A DNA stretch of 64,000 bases, taken from the NCBI RefSeq assembly GCF_951805225.1, contig NZ_OX638201.1, positions 1,488,001 to 1,552,000 of the forward strand. The letters run 5' to 3'. The position numbers and the translations under genes were made by a program. This document shows, in pieces, positions 42,613-51,590 of this stretch. Below the pieces are notes generated by a model. The model saw only the letters and a list, made by a program, of their open reading frames with translations. It did no database searches and was not told the origin of the DNA. Every line of letters starts with the position of its first letter. Position 1 is the stretch's first letter. The stretch comes from an uncultured Flavobacterium sp. (GTDB taxonomy: Bacteria; Bacteroidota; Bacteroidia; Flavobacteriales; Flavobacteriaceae).

Positions 42613-42696
42613 GCCATAGCCCAGATAGAAGGGAAAATCCTTTTTTGTCCGCCGCGGCGGACAAAAAAGATTGGAATGATAGCTGGAAATAGCTCC
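42613..42696 (+). repeat. dispersed REP-like element, family A, copy 2
   Basis: Flanks CATAGCCCAGATAG and GCTGGAAATAGCTCC. The core is a perfect 30-base palindrome at 42640-42669 whose half is CTTTTTTGTCCGCC, with a GC centre. It lies directly after the ExbD array. Confidence 0.75.
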
Positions 42697-42724
42697 AGAA
42701 AACTAAACTTGAAACAAAAGACAT

Positions 42725-42756
42725 AAAAAAAATCCCACATTGCTGTGGGATTTTTT
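42725..42756. terminator. bidirectional terminator after the ExbD array
   Basis: Arms AAAAAATCCCACA and TGTGGGATTTTTT around TTGC. It also serves the convergent gene at 42772. Confidence 0.92.
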
Positions 42757-42771
42757 ATTTAAACAAGGTTT

Positions 42772-44979
42772 TTATAGTTTTATAAACTTGATACTTGAAC
42801 TTCCTTTATCTGATTTTACTTTTATAAAATAATTTCCTGTTCTTAGTTTTGAAACATCAATATTAGAAACTGATTTCGCATTTGGAATTGCGATAACCAA
42901 TTGTTCCAAAATATTATAGATTTCATATGAATCTATTTCTATAGCTTGAGTTGCTGCAATATTCAAAACATTACTAGCGGGAATTGGGTATAATTTAAAA
43001 TAGCTTGAAAATTCAAAATCCTGAGTTCCTAAGCTTTTAAAAGTAGAAATTGCTTTATTCGTTAAAATTGGAAAATTATAATCAAAATAAATGTTGGCGT
43101 CATTTGTAAACGTATCTCCTACTACTAATGTTGGTTTTGTCTTGATTTTAAAAGCGATATAGCCGTCATTATTAGCGTCGTCAAATGGTAAATTAATATT
43201 CTCGAAGATAAATTCTACTTTATTTCCTTCTGAAATTTTAGTTACAAAAGAATGGTTTGAACTTGTTGGAATCAAAGTCGAAATATCAAATTTAGACAAA
43301 TCAATCATGTCTTTTACTACAATATTTTGAGCAGAATAAGTTCCTGTATTTTCAAAACGAATCATATAATGGACGTACTCGCCTATTAAACTTGGCGTGA
43401 TTACTTCTCCTTCTAAACATGTTTTGTCATTTGGATCAAAAGAACCAACAACAGTTTGATTTAACGTAAATGTGTTATCATTTGGAGTTTCGTCATTATC
43501 TTGCAATGAAATTGATGCTGTAAGATTTAAAATATCTCCGATATTTACCGCAGGAGTTTCCGTTGGTCCATTTAAATTTAAAGTGAAGAAGATTTCGCGT
43601 ATTTCAAAAGGCTGCAAATTGGTAAAATTCCAAGTTAAACTATTAGTGTTTTGAGTTGAAGCAATTGGATTAGCTGTAACTAAATTTAATATTGCTCCAT
43701 TGAATTTAACATTTACCGCCCCTGATTGAGTGTTATTACCTTTGTTTTTATAAACTATTTTATATTTTGCATCAAAGCCTGGCCTTGCTCCTTGAATAGG
43801 TAAAAGCGAAACTTCCAGATCAGGATGAACACCATTTGCTGTAACACAAAAGTCTTGAATAAATGGACTTGCTTGTGTTGGAAAGGTAATATCTATCGTT
43901 GTTGGGGAAATATTAAAATAGGTAGGATTTTCTAAGATTGGGATTATAGTGTGCGTGCCTTCCTTAACGCCAATAGCAAATGATTTGTTTTGATTTGTAC
44001 TAATTTGTTCTTTTTTATCTTTACTATTAATCAGATAATTAATTCCTTTTGTAAAATAATCATCAGTATCGCAGCCATTTTTTTCATTGTCAAATTTTGT
44101 GTTTCCCTGTATAACAAAAAAATCTCCTCCAGGATTAGAAGTGCAATATGTATTTATTTCATAAGGTCTTATTTGTGCCTTTGATAGCATTTCTTTTACG
44201 TCTTCAATACGATTGTCGTCTACACAAACATAATTTAAATAATAAGAGTATTGCAAAAACTCTAAATTGGTTTTAAATCCGTTTTTCATATTTATAATTG
44301 AAGAAGAACAAGCTAGACTTTTTAATTTAGTCAACGGACTAACATCAAGTGAATAAATAGCACAAGTTAACGTATTTAGTTCTTCTAAATTTTTCGCATT
44401 AGCAGTTTCTAAAGACTTTATCTGAGTTCCTGCGCAGTTTAAATAATTTAGATTTATTGAATGACTGATATCTAGCTCCGTTAATTGATTGTTTGCGCAA
44501 TCTAAATATTTCAGAAAAACAGAATTAGTTAAATCTAAAACAAATATATTATCATAACTACAAATTAACTTTTCTAAATAAATTAAGTTCTTTATATCTA
44601 AAACCTGCAACTCATTATTATGACTACAATCGATATATTTTAATTTTGATAAATTGGTTACATCCAGATGATCTAAATTATTACTAGTACAATCTAAATA
44701 TTCTAAATTTATAAAATTTGATATACCATTTAAATCTCTTAAAAATACATGATCAACTAAATTTAAATAACTAATATTTTTCGCTTCATCAATTTGAATT
44801 TGCTGGTCATGATTAACATCTATAGTACAATACTCTCCTGATAAGTTTTTTGCAATCATATTTTGAGGAGTTGCACTTAATAACATCTCTTTAAATTCTG
44901 TATTTGGCATATTAGCAATCTGTGCTTTTGAAGTCGAAAAAAAACATAAAGCAAGAATCAAAAAGTAGATTTTCTTCAT
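42772..44979 (-). CDS. leucine-rich repeat protein with type IX secretion C-terminal signal
   Basis: 735 residues. A signal peptide (ends near 'STSKAQ') is followed by about 220 residues of Bacteroidota-type LRR units ('LEYLDCTSNNLDHLDVTN', 'LKYLDCANNQLTELDIS'). A middle beta region has 'GSFDPNDKTCLEGEVITP' and 'YVHYMIRFENTGTYSAQNIV', a DUF7619-like domain. The last ~75 residues form a T9SS type A sorting domain ('FKLYPIPASNVLNI', 'LRTGNYFIKVKS'). The protein should be exported by the T9SS and anchored at the surface. PorQ of that system lies 8 kb away. Confidence 0.9.
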   Translation of the reverse strand: MKKIYFLILALCFFSTSKAQIANMPNTEFKEMLLSATPQNMIAKNLSGEYCTIDVNHDQQIQIDEAKNISYLNLVDHVFLRDLNGISNFINLEYLDCTSNNLDHLDVTNLSKLKYIDCSHNNELQVLDIKNLIYLEKLICSYDNIFVLDLTNSVFLKYLDCANNQLTELDISHSINLNYLNCAGTQIKSLETANAKNLEELNTLTCAIYSLDVSPLTKLKSLACSSSIINMKNGFKTNLEFLQYSYYLNYVCVDDNRIEDVKEMLSKAQIRPYEINTYCTSNPGGDFFVIQGNTKFDNEKNGCDTDDYFTKGINYLINSKDKKEQISTNQNKSFAIGVKEGTHTIIPILENPTYFNISPTTIDITFPTQASPFIQDFCVTANGVHPDLEVSLLPIQGARPGFDAKYKIVYKNKGNNTQSGAVNVKFNGAILNLVTANPIASTQNTNSLTWNFTNLQPFEIREIFFTLNLNGPTETPAVNIGDILNLTASISLQDNDETPNDNTFTLNQTVVGSFDPNDKTCLEGEVITPSLIGEYVHYMIRFENTGTYSAQNIVVKDMIDLSKFDISTLIPTSSNHSFVTKISEGNKVEFIFENINLPFDDANNDGYIAFKIKTKPTLVVGDTFTNDANIYFDYNFPILTNKAISTFKSLGTQDFEFSSYFKLYPIPASNVLNIAATQAIEIDSYEIYNILEQLVIAIPNAKSVSNIDVSKLRTGNYFIKVKSDKGSSSIKFIKL

Positions 44980-45052
44980 ATAATGAAATTTTTAAGTAAA
45001 AATAACTTTTTAAGATTATAACACAACTTTATTTGTTAAATTTTCTTAAAAT

Positions 45053-45060
45053 CAAAAGTA
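45053..45060 (-). promoter_or_regulatory. -7 box TACTTTTG of the LRR/T9SS gene
   Basis: On the - strand, 73 bases before the ATG at 44979 and directly behind the rpsA terminator. The -33 region falls in the terminator and shows no clear TTTG. Confidence 0.45.
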
Positions 45061-45066
45061 TAGCGC

Positions 45067-45098
45067 AAAAAAAAGTCCCACATTTCTGTGGGACTTTC
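45067..45098 (-). terminator. terminator of rpsA
   Basis: On the - strand: GAAAGTCCCACAG, a short loop, then TGTGGGACTTTTTT with a long T-run. Confidence 0.88.
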
Positions 45099-45118
45099 TA
45101 TTTAGAGGAAACTAACAA

Positions 45119-46897
45119 TTATTTTTTCTCAGTTTTTTCCATTTTAGCTTTTAATGCAGCTAATACATCATTGTTATCTCCTAAAGTTGCAGCTGGTGCA
45201 TTTGTAGATGATGCAGATGAAGTATTTTCAGTTGCAGCTTTCACGTTTTTCTCTTCTTCTTCACGGAAGATAGCAGTGTGAGAAGCAACTACTCTTTTGA
45301 ATTCTTTGTTAAATTCGATTACTTTGAAATCAGCAGTATCACCTTTTTTCAATTTCTTTCCGTCTTCTTTTTCAAGGTGACGAGTAGGAATGAAAGCAAC
45401 GATATCATCTCCGAATTCTACAGTAGCTCCTTTGTCAACGATTTCAGAAATTTCACCATTGTGGATAGTTCCTACAGCGAAAGAATCTTCGTATTGATCC
45501 CAAGGATTAGCAGTAGTTTGTTTGTGACCTAAAGATAATTTACGTCCTTCAACATCTAATTCTAATACAACTACATCAAGTTTCTCACCAACATTTACAA
45601 ATTCAGATGGGTGTTTGATTTTCTTAGTCCAAGAAAGGTCAGAAATGTAGATTAATCCATCAATTCCTTCTTCTAATTCTACGAAAATACCAAAGTTTGT
45701 AAAGTTTCTAACGATACCTGTATGTTTAGAACCTACTGGGTATTTAGAAGTGATGTCAGTCCATGGATCTTGAGTCAATTGTTTGATACCTAATGACATT
45801 TTACGGTCATCTCTATCTAAAGTTAAGATAACAGCTTCAACAACATCTCCAACTTTTACGAAATCCTGAGCAGAACGTAAATGAGTTGACCATGACATTT
45901 CAGAAACGTGGATTAAACCTTCAACACCTTCAGCAACTTCGATAAATGCACCGTAATCAGCGATTACAACTACTTTACCTTTTACTTTATCACCAATAGT
46001 TAAATTAGCATCTAAAGCATCCCATGGGTGAGCGTTTAATTGTTTCAATCCTAATTGAATTCTTGTTTTCTCATCATCGAAATCAAGGATTACAACGTTT
46101 AATTTTTGGTCTAATTCAAGAACTTCACTTGGGTGGTTGATTCTACTCCAAGAAAGGTCAGTAATGTGAATTAATCCGTCAACACCACCTAAGTCAATGA
46201 ACACACCATAAGAAGTAATGTTTTTAACAACACCTTCTAATACTTGTCCTTTTTGTAATTGACCGATGATTTCTTTTTTCTGTACTTCGATATCAGCTTC
46301 AATAAGCGCTTTATGAGATACAACAACGTTTTTGAATTCGTGGTTAATTTTTACCACTTTGAATTCCATCATTTTGTTTACATATACATCGTAGTCTCTA
46401 ATTGGCTTAACGTCAATTTGAGATCCAGGTAAGAAAGCTTCAATTCCAAAAACGTCAACGATCATACCACCTTTAGTTCTGCATTTTACAAAACCATTAA
46501 CGATTTCTCCTGTTTCGTTTGCAGAAATAACTCTATCCCATGATTTAATAGTACGTGCTTTTCTGTGAGATAATACTAATTGACCTGTTTTGTCCTCACG
46601 GATGTCGATTAATACTTCTACTTTGTCACCTACTTTTAAGTTTGGGTTGTAACGGAACTCGTTTAAAGAAATAACACCTTCAGATTTAGCATTGATATCA
46701 ACGATAACGTCTCTATCTGTAATTCTAACAACAACTCCTTCAACTACTTCTTCTTGATCTGTAGCGATGAAAGTTTTAGATACTAGTTCTTCAAACTCTT
46801 GTAAGTTTTTCTCATCAACTGCATCAATTCCTTCTTGGAAGTTATGCCAGTTAAAATTTGCTAAAAACTCTTCTTGTGATTTTAATTGTTCAGACAT
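45119..46897 (-). CDS. rpsA: 30S ribosomal protein S1
   Basis: 592 residues. Repeated S1/OB-fold units are visible by phrases such as 'GQVLEGVVKNITSYGVFIDL', 'GDKVKGKVVVIADYGAFIEV' and 'GSKHTGIVRNFTNFGIFVEL', each followed by 'VEGLIHVSEMSW' or 'IDGLIYISDLSW' type sequence. About six repeats fit the typical length of ~590. The Thr/Ala/Ser-rich C-tail is usual in Flavobacteria. S1 binds mRNA and is essential for initiation on many messages, which fits the weak use of Shine-Dalgarno sites here. It has a ~110-base leader. Confidence 0.95.
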   Translation of the reverse strand: MSEQLKSQEEFLANFNWHNFQEGIDAVDEKNLQEFEELVSKTFIATDQEEVVEGVVVRITDRDVIVDINAKSEGVISLNEFRYNPNLKVGDKVEVLIDIREDKTGQLVLSHRKARTIKSWDRVISANETGEIVNGFVKCRTKGGMIVDVFGIEAFLPGSQIDVKPIRDYDVYVNKMMEFKVVKINHEFKNVVVSHKALIEADIEVQKKEIIGQLQKGQVLEGVVKNITSYGVFIDLGGVDGLIHITDLSWSRINHPSEVLELDQKLNVVILDFDDEKTRIQLGLKQLNAHPWDALDANLTIGDKVKGKVVVIADYGAFIEVAEGVEGLIHVSEMSWSTHLRSAQDFVKVGDVVEAVILTLDRDDRKMSLGIKQLTQDPWTDITSKYPVGSKHTGIVRNFTNFGIFVELEEGIDGLIYISDLSWTKKIKHPSEFVNVGEKLDVVVLELDVEGRKLSLGHKQTTANPWDQYEDSFAVGTIHNGEISEIVDKGATVEFGDDIVAFIPTRHLEKEDGKKLKKGDTADFKVIEFNKEFKRVVASHTAIFREEEEKNVKAATENTSSASSTNAPAATLGDNNDVLAALKAKMEKTEKK

Positions 46898-46915
46898 GCT
46901 GATAAAAAATTTGTA

Positions 46916-46958
46916 TTCTGTTTTTCTTGAGTTTCTTAAAGCGATAGAAAAAACAGAA
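46916..46958 (-). promoter_or_regulatory. stem in the rpsA leader
   Basis: TTCTGTTTTT (46916-46925) and AAAAACAGAA (46949-46958) form a 10-bp stem with a 23-base loop, ending 19 bases before the rpsA start codon. It could serve feedback control of S1 translation, by analogy with S1 autoregulation in E. coli; this is inference. Confidence 0.4.
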
Positions 46959-47015
46959 GTTGTTTTACATAAATAGTTGATCCCTAATGGAAACTCTTCT
47001 CTGCTAAAAGGTTTG

Positions 47016-47046
47016 CAAAATTAATACATTTTTTTGTAATAGCAAA
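47016..47046 (-). promoter_or_regulatory. promoter of rpsA
   Basis: On the - strand: TTTG (47043-47046), 19 bases, TAATTTTG (47016-47023). This is one of the best consensus matches in the window. The leader is about 110 bases. Confidence 0.7.
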
Positions 47047-47110
47047 ACAATTCTAAATGATTATCAGTCATTTGTTCAGAAGCAGATCTTGTAAGACTTT
47101 TTAATAACTT

Positions 47111-47186
47111 TAGTCCCGCTTTCACCTATATCTTTTTCTGTCCGCTGTCGCCAACAAAAAAAGGATACCGGCTCTATCGGGGCTAG
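47111..47186 (-). repeat. dispersed REP-like element, family A, copy 3 (inverted)
   Basis: Read on the - strand it begins CTAGCCCCGATAGAG and ends AAAGCGGGACTA, with a stem of TTTTTTTGTTGGCGAC and GCGGACAGAAAAAG type in the middle. Same family as 1720 and 42613, with a different core. Confidence 0.65.
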
Positions 47187-47279
47187 ATTAGATCTTTATG
47201 TTTTTTAAGCACATATTGCGACAAATTCAAAAGGTTTTATCCCGAAGCTTCGGGACTGTTGGGGTTGCTATTCACTGCT

Positions 47280-47313
47280 ATCTTTGTCAAAGTTTTTAAA
47301 CTTTGACAAAGAT
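47280..47313. repeat. dispersed palindrome, family B, copy 4
   Basis: ATCTTTGTCAAAGTTT and AAACTTTGACAAAGAT, two bases longer in the centre than copy 1. Confidence 0.75.
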
Positions 47314-47347
47314 TTACAACCTAAAAAACTTCCCCAGGTTCTACAAC

Positions 47348-47380
47348 AAACCCGACAGGTTTTTAAAACCTGTCGGGTTT
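47348..47380 (-). terminator. family D palindrome after the propeller gene
   Basis: Arms AAACCCGACAGGTTTT and AAAACCTGTCGGGTTT, 15 bases beyond the stop at 47396. Closely related copies follow the next two genes (48707-48739, 49354-49387). A terminator role is suggested by position; the T-run is short. Confidence 0.6.
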
Positions 47381-47395
47381 AGTATATCAATATAA

Positions 47396-48637
47396 CTAAT
47401 CTAAAACTAACTCAAACAACTTCGGATTTTCAAATTTACTTTCGTCTAATTGACCGTCTTTATCATAAAATTTCCAAGGAGAATTAGCGAAAAAATATAC
47501 TTTGTTTTTGATTAAAGTAGCCAAAGCTGGCTCGTCAAAAACTTTCCTATTATTATCCAAAACTGTAAAATCAACTATTTTAGTTTGAGATTCATTCAGT
47601 TTATAACGTACAATTCTTATTGGCACTACTCCATTCTGAATTGCAATTAATGAATTATTATAAAAAACCAATCCGTCAATTCCTTTTTTAGAAGCATTAT
47701 CCGGAAATTCCAGCCAATTTTCTTTTTTACTTTTTATATCAATAGACAGGATTCCTTTTAAATAATCTGCAATAAATATTTTAGATTCATTTGCATTTAA
47801 TGTAATTCCTTGCAAGTTAAAAGCTTCTTTTCGAAGATCTTTCCATAAAACCAAGCTTTCATTTTCAATCTTATAGATTATCGCTTCGGCACTATCTGAA
47901 ATGTAAACATCATTATTTTTAGTTATTACAAGATCTCCAAAAACATGATTTCCTTCAATTACATAACGTTTTACAAGCTTTCTTGTGTTTATATCAATTT
48001 TCAGAATCTCGCTTTTTCCTTCCATTTCCTTCGAAAAACCTTTCATTTCAGGAATTGCCGAACAAGCTATCCATAAATACTTCTCTTTATAATCTGCTTT
48101 TATTGCAAATACCGAATATGAACAATCTATGAACCAATCAGAACAATTGCCTTTTTCATCAAAGGAAACTACTTTTTTATTCCGAATACTTGACGATAAC
48201 CAAAGTTTATGTTTCTCTAAATAAAGCAAACCTTCAGGATGCAAATCTTTTTCGGAAAGGCTAAATTTCTCTTTTGAGTTTTCGATTGTTTTAGATTGAG
48301 AAACTTTCAGTTCTAATAAATCCTTAAAGCCTTTTTCGTTTTTAATTCCATCAAAATCCGAATCACCTTCAAAATCTATGGTGTTATTTGCGAGAACAAC
48401 AGTTTTTAGAACCCGTAAAGACTCTTCTTTTTTACCATTTAAAGAATATGCCGAAGCTAGATTATAAGCAAAAGTAGGATGCATTGGACGAATACTATCT
48501 AATTGCTTTGCTAATTTCAAAAACAAAACATAGTCTTTGCTTTTATAAGCTTCTACACTTTGATTGTACAAAACCTTAGTTTGAGAAAATGCAGAAATTC
48601 CAAATAAAAGCAACGCAAACAGTTTAATTTTCAGCAT
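47396..48637 (-). CDS. secreted TPR plus SMP-30-like beta-propeller protein
   Basis: 413 residues. A signal peptide ends near 'GISAFSQT'. A short TPR-like region (about 20-110, 'YNQSVEAYKSKDYVLFLKLA') is followed by a propeller ('SLSEKDLHPEGLLYLEKHK', 'KWLSS' and 'DGLVFYNNSLIAIQNG') like SMP-30/gluconolactonase or NHL-type sensors. No catalytic triad can be assigned. The gene ends at a family D palindrome and appears monocistronic. Confidence 0.7.
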   Translation of the reverse strand: MLKIKLFALLLFGISAFSQTKVLYNQSVEAYKSKDYVLFLKLAKQLDSIRPMHPTFAYNLASAYSLNGKKEESLRVLKTVVLANNTIDFEGDSDFDGIKNEKGFKDLLELKVSQSKTIENSKEKFSLSEKDLHPEGLLYLEKHKLWLSSSIRNKKVVSFDEKGNCSDWFIDCSYSVFAIKADYKEKYLWIACSAIPEMKGFSKEMEGKSEILKIDINTRKLVKRYVIEGNHVFGDLVITKNNDVYISDSAEAIIYKIENESLVLWKDLRKEAFNLQGITLNANESKIFIADYLKGILSIDIKSKKENWLEFPDNASKKGIDGLVFYNNSLIAIQNGVVPIRIVRYKLNESQTKIVDFTVLDNNRKVFDEPALATLIKNKVYFFANSPWKFYDKDGQLDESKFENPKLFELVLD

Positions 48638-48706
48638 CGTTTTGTTTTTAAAAATGAAGAATAAAGTTATTGCTTTTTATTTAAATAGAAACCTTTAAAA
48701 AACGAC

Positions 48707-48739
48707 AAACCCGACAGGTTTTTAAAACCTGTCGGGTTT
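48707..48739 (-). terminator. family D palindrome after the small secreted protein gene
   Basis: Same 16-base arms as 47348-47380 (AAACCCGACAGGTTTT / AAAACCTGTCGGGTTT), 33 bases beyond the stop at 48773. Confidence 0.55.
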
Positions 48740-48772
48740 ACTATGTGCATTCTGCAATTAGTAAAATTTGCG

Positions 48773-49312
48773 TTAAAAAAATTTCCCATGTCTTGAATTC
48801 TCACTTGTTTGCGTCCAAACTTCAGCTCTGGCAAACTTATGATTTTCAAAATGCAATTCTAAATTTGGTAAAATATAGAATAATCGTTTAGTCCCAATAT
48901 CAAATCTTAAACATAAATGACTGGAATTAAAAGCATTACTTTCTCCTGACCAAAATAAATTTAAAGTTGAAAAATTAATTTCAGGAATCTTTTTTAGTTT
49001 TTCCTGAGGAACATATAAACTTTTACCTTTAAAAGCAATTTTAAATGATGTCCAGTTTTTTCCATCAAATTGAACAGTTACAATTTCTCCTGTTTTATAA
49101 TACAATTGAACTTCTGAAATTTCTTTTTTTCCACTAACAATTTCGTTACAGAATTCTTTCAGTTTCGAATCAAGAGATTCAAACCGAATTACATCATTGC
49201 TTTTTAAAATAAAAACAAACTTTTCAGGAACTTCAATTCTATCTTTATGAGCGTAAATTACACCCGAAGTAAAAAGTATCAGAATCACCAAAATCGACTT
49301 AATATTCTCCAT
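48773..49312 (-). CDS. secreted protein of unknown function
   Basis: 179 residues. An N-terminal hydrophobic segment ends near 'GVIYAHKD'. The rest is mixed alpha/beta with no recognised motif; the end contains 'LCLRFDIGTKRLFYILPNLELHF'. It ends at a family D palindrome. Its distance from the MFS gene upstream on the - strand (94 bases) suggests its own promoter. Confidence 0.65.
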   Translation of the reverse strand: MENIKSILVILILFTSGVIYAHKDRIEVPEKFVFILKSNDVIRFESLDSKLKEFCNEIVSGKKEISEVQLYYKTGEIVTVQFDGKNWTSFKIAFKGKSLYVPQEKLKKIPEINFSTLNLFWSGESNAFNSSHLCLRFDIGTKRLFYILPNLELHFENHKFARAEVWTQTSENSRHGKFF

Positions 49313-49353
49313 AATAAAATATTCAATTTTAATTACATATTCTTAAAAAAAAT

Positions 49354-49387
49354 AAACCCGACAGATTTTTTAAATTCTATCGGGTTT
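49354..49387 (-). terminator. family D palindrome after the MFS gene, degenerate
   Basis: Arms AAACCCGACAGATTTTT and AAATTCTATCGGGTTT, i.e. the family D sequence with several changes, 19 bases beyond the stop at 49407. Confidence 0.5.
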
Positions 49388-49406
49388 AAAATATTATATA
49401 AATCTT

Positions 49407-50783
49407 TTAATGACTCAAATTCTCAATTTCTTTTGGATCATGTTTATGTTTAAATAAAACAGCAAAAGCAATAGCAATTACCAAAGCATAAGCTGCGAAT
49501 GACAACCAGATTGTATGCCAGTCTTTCATTAAAATTGGATTTGTAAAAATTCCGTCTGTAGAAATTGTATTTCCCTGACCCTTTACAAAATCAAGCATTT
49601 TTGAGTTTGTAGTATCAGTTTGTAAAAATCCAGCTAATTCAGTTGTATTGTGGAATGATTTTGTAAAGAAACGATCAATTGCCCAACCAGAAGTTAAACT
49701 TCCTAAAACTGCTCCTACTCCATTTGTCATCATCATGAATAAACCTTGAGCTGATGAACGAATTTTAGAATCAGTATTACTTTCTACAAATAAAGAACCT
49801 GAGATATTAAAGAAATCAAATGCCATTCCGTAAACGATACATGACATAATAATCATCCATAATCCTCCAACAGGATCTCCAAAAGCAAATAATCCGAAAC
49901 GCAATACCCAAGCCAACATACTAATCAACATAACTTGTTTGATTCCAAAACGTCTTAAGAAAAAAGGAATCGCCAAGATAAATAAAGTCTCAGAAACCTG
50001 AGAAATCGACATAATAATAGTTGAATACTTAATTACGAATGAATCTGCATATTTTGGAAAATGCTTAAATTCATCTAAGAATACATCTCCATAAGCATTT
50101 GTCAATTGCAAAGCGCCTCCTAAAAACATAGAAAACACAAAAAACAAAGCCATTTTATAATTTCCGAATAATTTAAAAGCTTCTAATCCTAAAGTTTCAG
50201 TCAATGAAGCATCTTCTTTAGTCAAACGTTGTGGTTCACATTTTGGTAATGTAAAAGCATAAATCCCAAGAATTAAAGCGCCAACTCCAGCAATATAAAA
50301 CTGATATTCGGTTGCTTTACTTCCGCTTAAATTAGTAATCCACATTGCGGCAATAAAACCAATAGTTCCCCAAACACGAATTGGTGGAAAATCTTTTACA
50401 ATGTTTTTATTGTTTAATTTCAGTGAAGTGTACGAAATCGAATTACTTAATGCAATTGTTGGCATATAGCAACACATTGCGGCAAACATTACGTAAATAA
50501 AATTGTCAGGAGTTGTTACATGTGCAATACTAAACAAAACTACTGCATATATTATATGTAAAAAACCATATAATTTTTCAGCATTTATCCATCTGTCAGC
50601 AATGATTCCTGTTAATGTAGGCATGAATAAAGAGGCAATTCCCATGGTTCCGAAAACAAGACCAAACTGAGTTCCTTCCCAATTTTTAGTACCAAACCAA
50701 TAATTTCCAATTGTTATAAGCCACGCTCCCCAAACAAAAAATTGAAGAAAGCTCATTATAATCAACCTGTTTTTAATTCCCAT
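49407..50783 (-). CDS. MFS transporter of the nucleoside:H+ symporter type
   Basis: 458 residues with twelve helices. The start 'MSFLQFFVWGAWLITIGNYW', the loop 'LTGIIADRWINAEKLYG' and 'VWGTIGFIAAMWI' match the NupG/XapB-like nucleoside symporter family rather than general sugar MFS. The substrate is therefore likely a nucleoside. It lies 69 bases downstream of cmk on the same strand, which fits nucleotide salvage. Confidence 0.82.
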   Translation of the reverse strand: MGIKNRLIIMSFLQFFVWGAWLITIGNYWFGTKNWEGTQFGLVFGTMGIASLFMPTLTGIIADRWINAEKLYGFLHIIYAVVLFSIAHVTTPDNFIYVMFAAMCCYMPTIALSNSISYTSLKLNNKNIVKDFPPIRVWGTIGFIAAMWITNLSGSKATEYQFYIAGVGALILGIYAFTLPKCEPQRLTKEDASLTETLGLEAFKLFGNYKMALFFVFSMFLGGALQLTNAYGDVFLDEFKHFPKYADSFVIKYSTIIMSISQVSETLFILAIPFFLRRFGIKQVMLISMLAWVLRFGLFAFGDPVGGLWMIIMSCIVYGMAFDFFNISGSLFVESNTDSKIRSSAQGLFMMMTNGVGAVLGSLTSGWAIDRFFTKSFHNTTELAGFLQTDTTNSKMLDFVKGQGNTISTDGIFTNPILMKDWHTIWLSFAAYALVIAIAFAVLFKHKHDPKEIENLSH

Positions 50784-50851
50784 ATGATGAAATTGTCTTT
50801 TAGTAAAAATGAAGCGGTAAAACTACCATTAAAAATGATATCTACAAAAAA

Positions 50852-51544
50852 TTAAGCAGTTTTAACAACATCATTTACTAATTCTAAAACAGCTGAAAAT
50901 TGTTCTTCTCTATTCAGGTAAGAATTATCTATTTCTATAGCATCATCTGCAATCACCAAAGGAGAATCTTCACGATGCGTATCTATATGATCTCTTTCTA
51001 CAACATTTTTCAAAACATCTTCATAAGAAACATTATCACCTTTTTGCTGCAGTTCGTCAAAACGTCTTTGAGCACGTGTTTCTGCACTCGCAGTCATGAA
51101 AATTTTAAGTTCAGCATCTGGAAAAACTACTGTTCCTATGTCTCTTCCGTCCATAACAATAGCTTTATTTTTTCCCATTTCTTGTTGTTGTTCTACTAAT
51201 TTAGAACGCACTTCAGAAACTTCGGCTACTTTACTTACAAAATTAGAAACTTCAATAGTTCTAATTTGTTTTTCGACATTTTCACCATTCAAATACATCT
51301 CAGCAAAACCAAGATCAGCATTAAATTTAAATTCTAATTGAATATTTGGAAGTGAATCTACTAAAGTTTTTTTATCAAAAAAATCAGCTTTAATAAGCTC
51401 ATTCTGCATTGCAAAATAGGCAACAGCGCGGTACATTGCTCCGGTATCTACATAAACATATTCTAGCTCTTTTGCTAATTGTTTGGCCAAAGTGCTCTTT
51501 CCTGTTGATGAGAATCCATCAATTGCAATGGTAATTTTTTTCAA
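50852..51544 (-). CDS. cmk: cytidylate kinase
   Basis: 230 residues. The P-loop GFSSTGKSTLAKQLA lies at residues 10-24 and 'VYVDTGAMYRAVA' follows. 'VMDGRDIGTVVFPDAELKIF' is the CMP-binding region, with 'RAQRRFDELQQKG' after it. The enzyme phosphorylates CMP and dCMP with ATP. The nucleoside-type transporter downstream and the lon/porQ neighbourhood upstream form a typical flavobacterial gene order. Confidence 0.95.
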   Translation of the reverse strand: MKKITIAIDGFSSTGKSTLAKQLAKELEYVYVDTGAMYRAVAYFAMQNELIKADFFDKKTLVDSLPNIQLEFKFNADLGFAEMYLNGENVEKQIRTIEVSNFVSKVAEVSEVRSKLVEQQQEMGKNKAIVMDGRDIGTVVFPDAELKIFMTASAETRAQRRFDELQQKGDNVSYEDVLKNVVERDHIDTHREDSPLVIADDAIEIDNSYLNREEQFSAVLELVNDVVKTA

Positions 51545-51590
51545 TTTTTTATTTTTTAAATTTTAATTTCTTTACTGCTTTAATCTGATC

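Larger units (their letters stand above)
46898..47395. other. 498-base gap: rpsA leader, promoter and three repeat elements
   Basis: From right to left: a family D palindrome (47348-47380), family B (47280-47313), a 16-base palindrome TCCCGAAGCTTCGGGA (47240-47255), an inverted family A element (47111-47186), then the rpsA promoter and leader. No gene is seen. Confidence 0.7.

Noticed and set aside
8618..49387. Families B and D as CRISPR repeats
   Set aside because: Copies are scattered by kilobases, not regularly spaced, and no cas gene is present.
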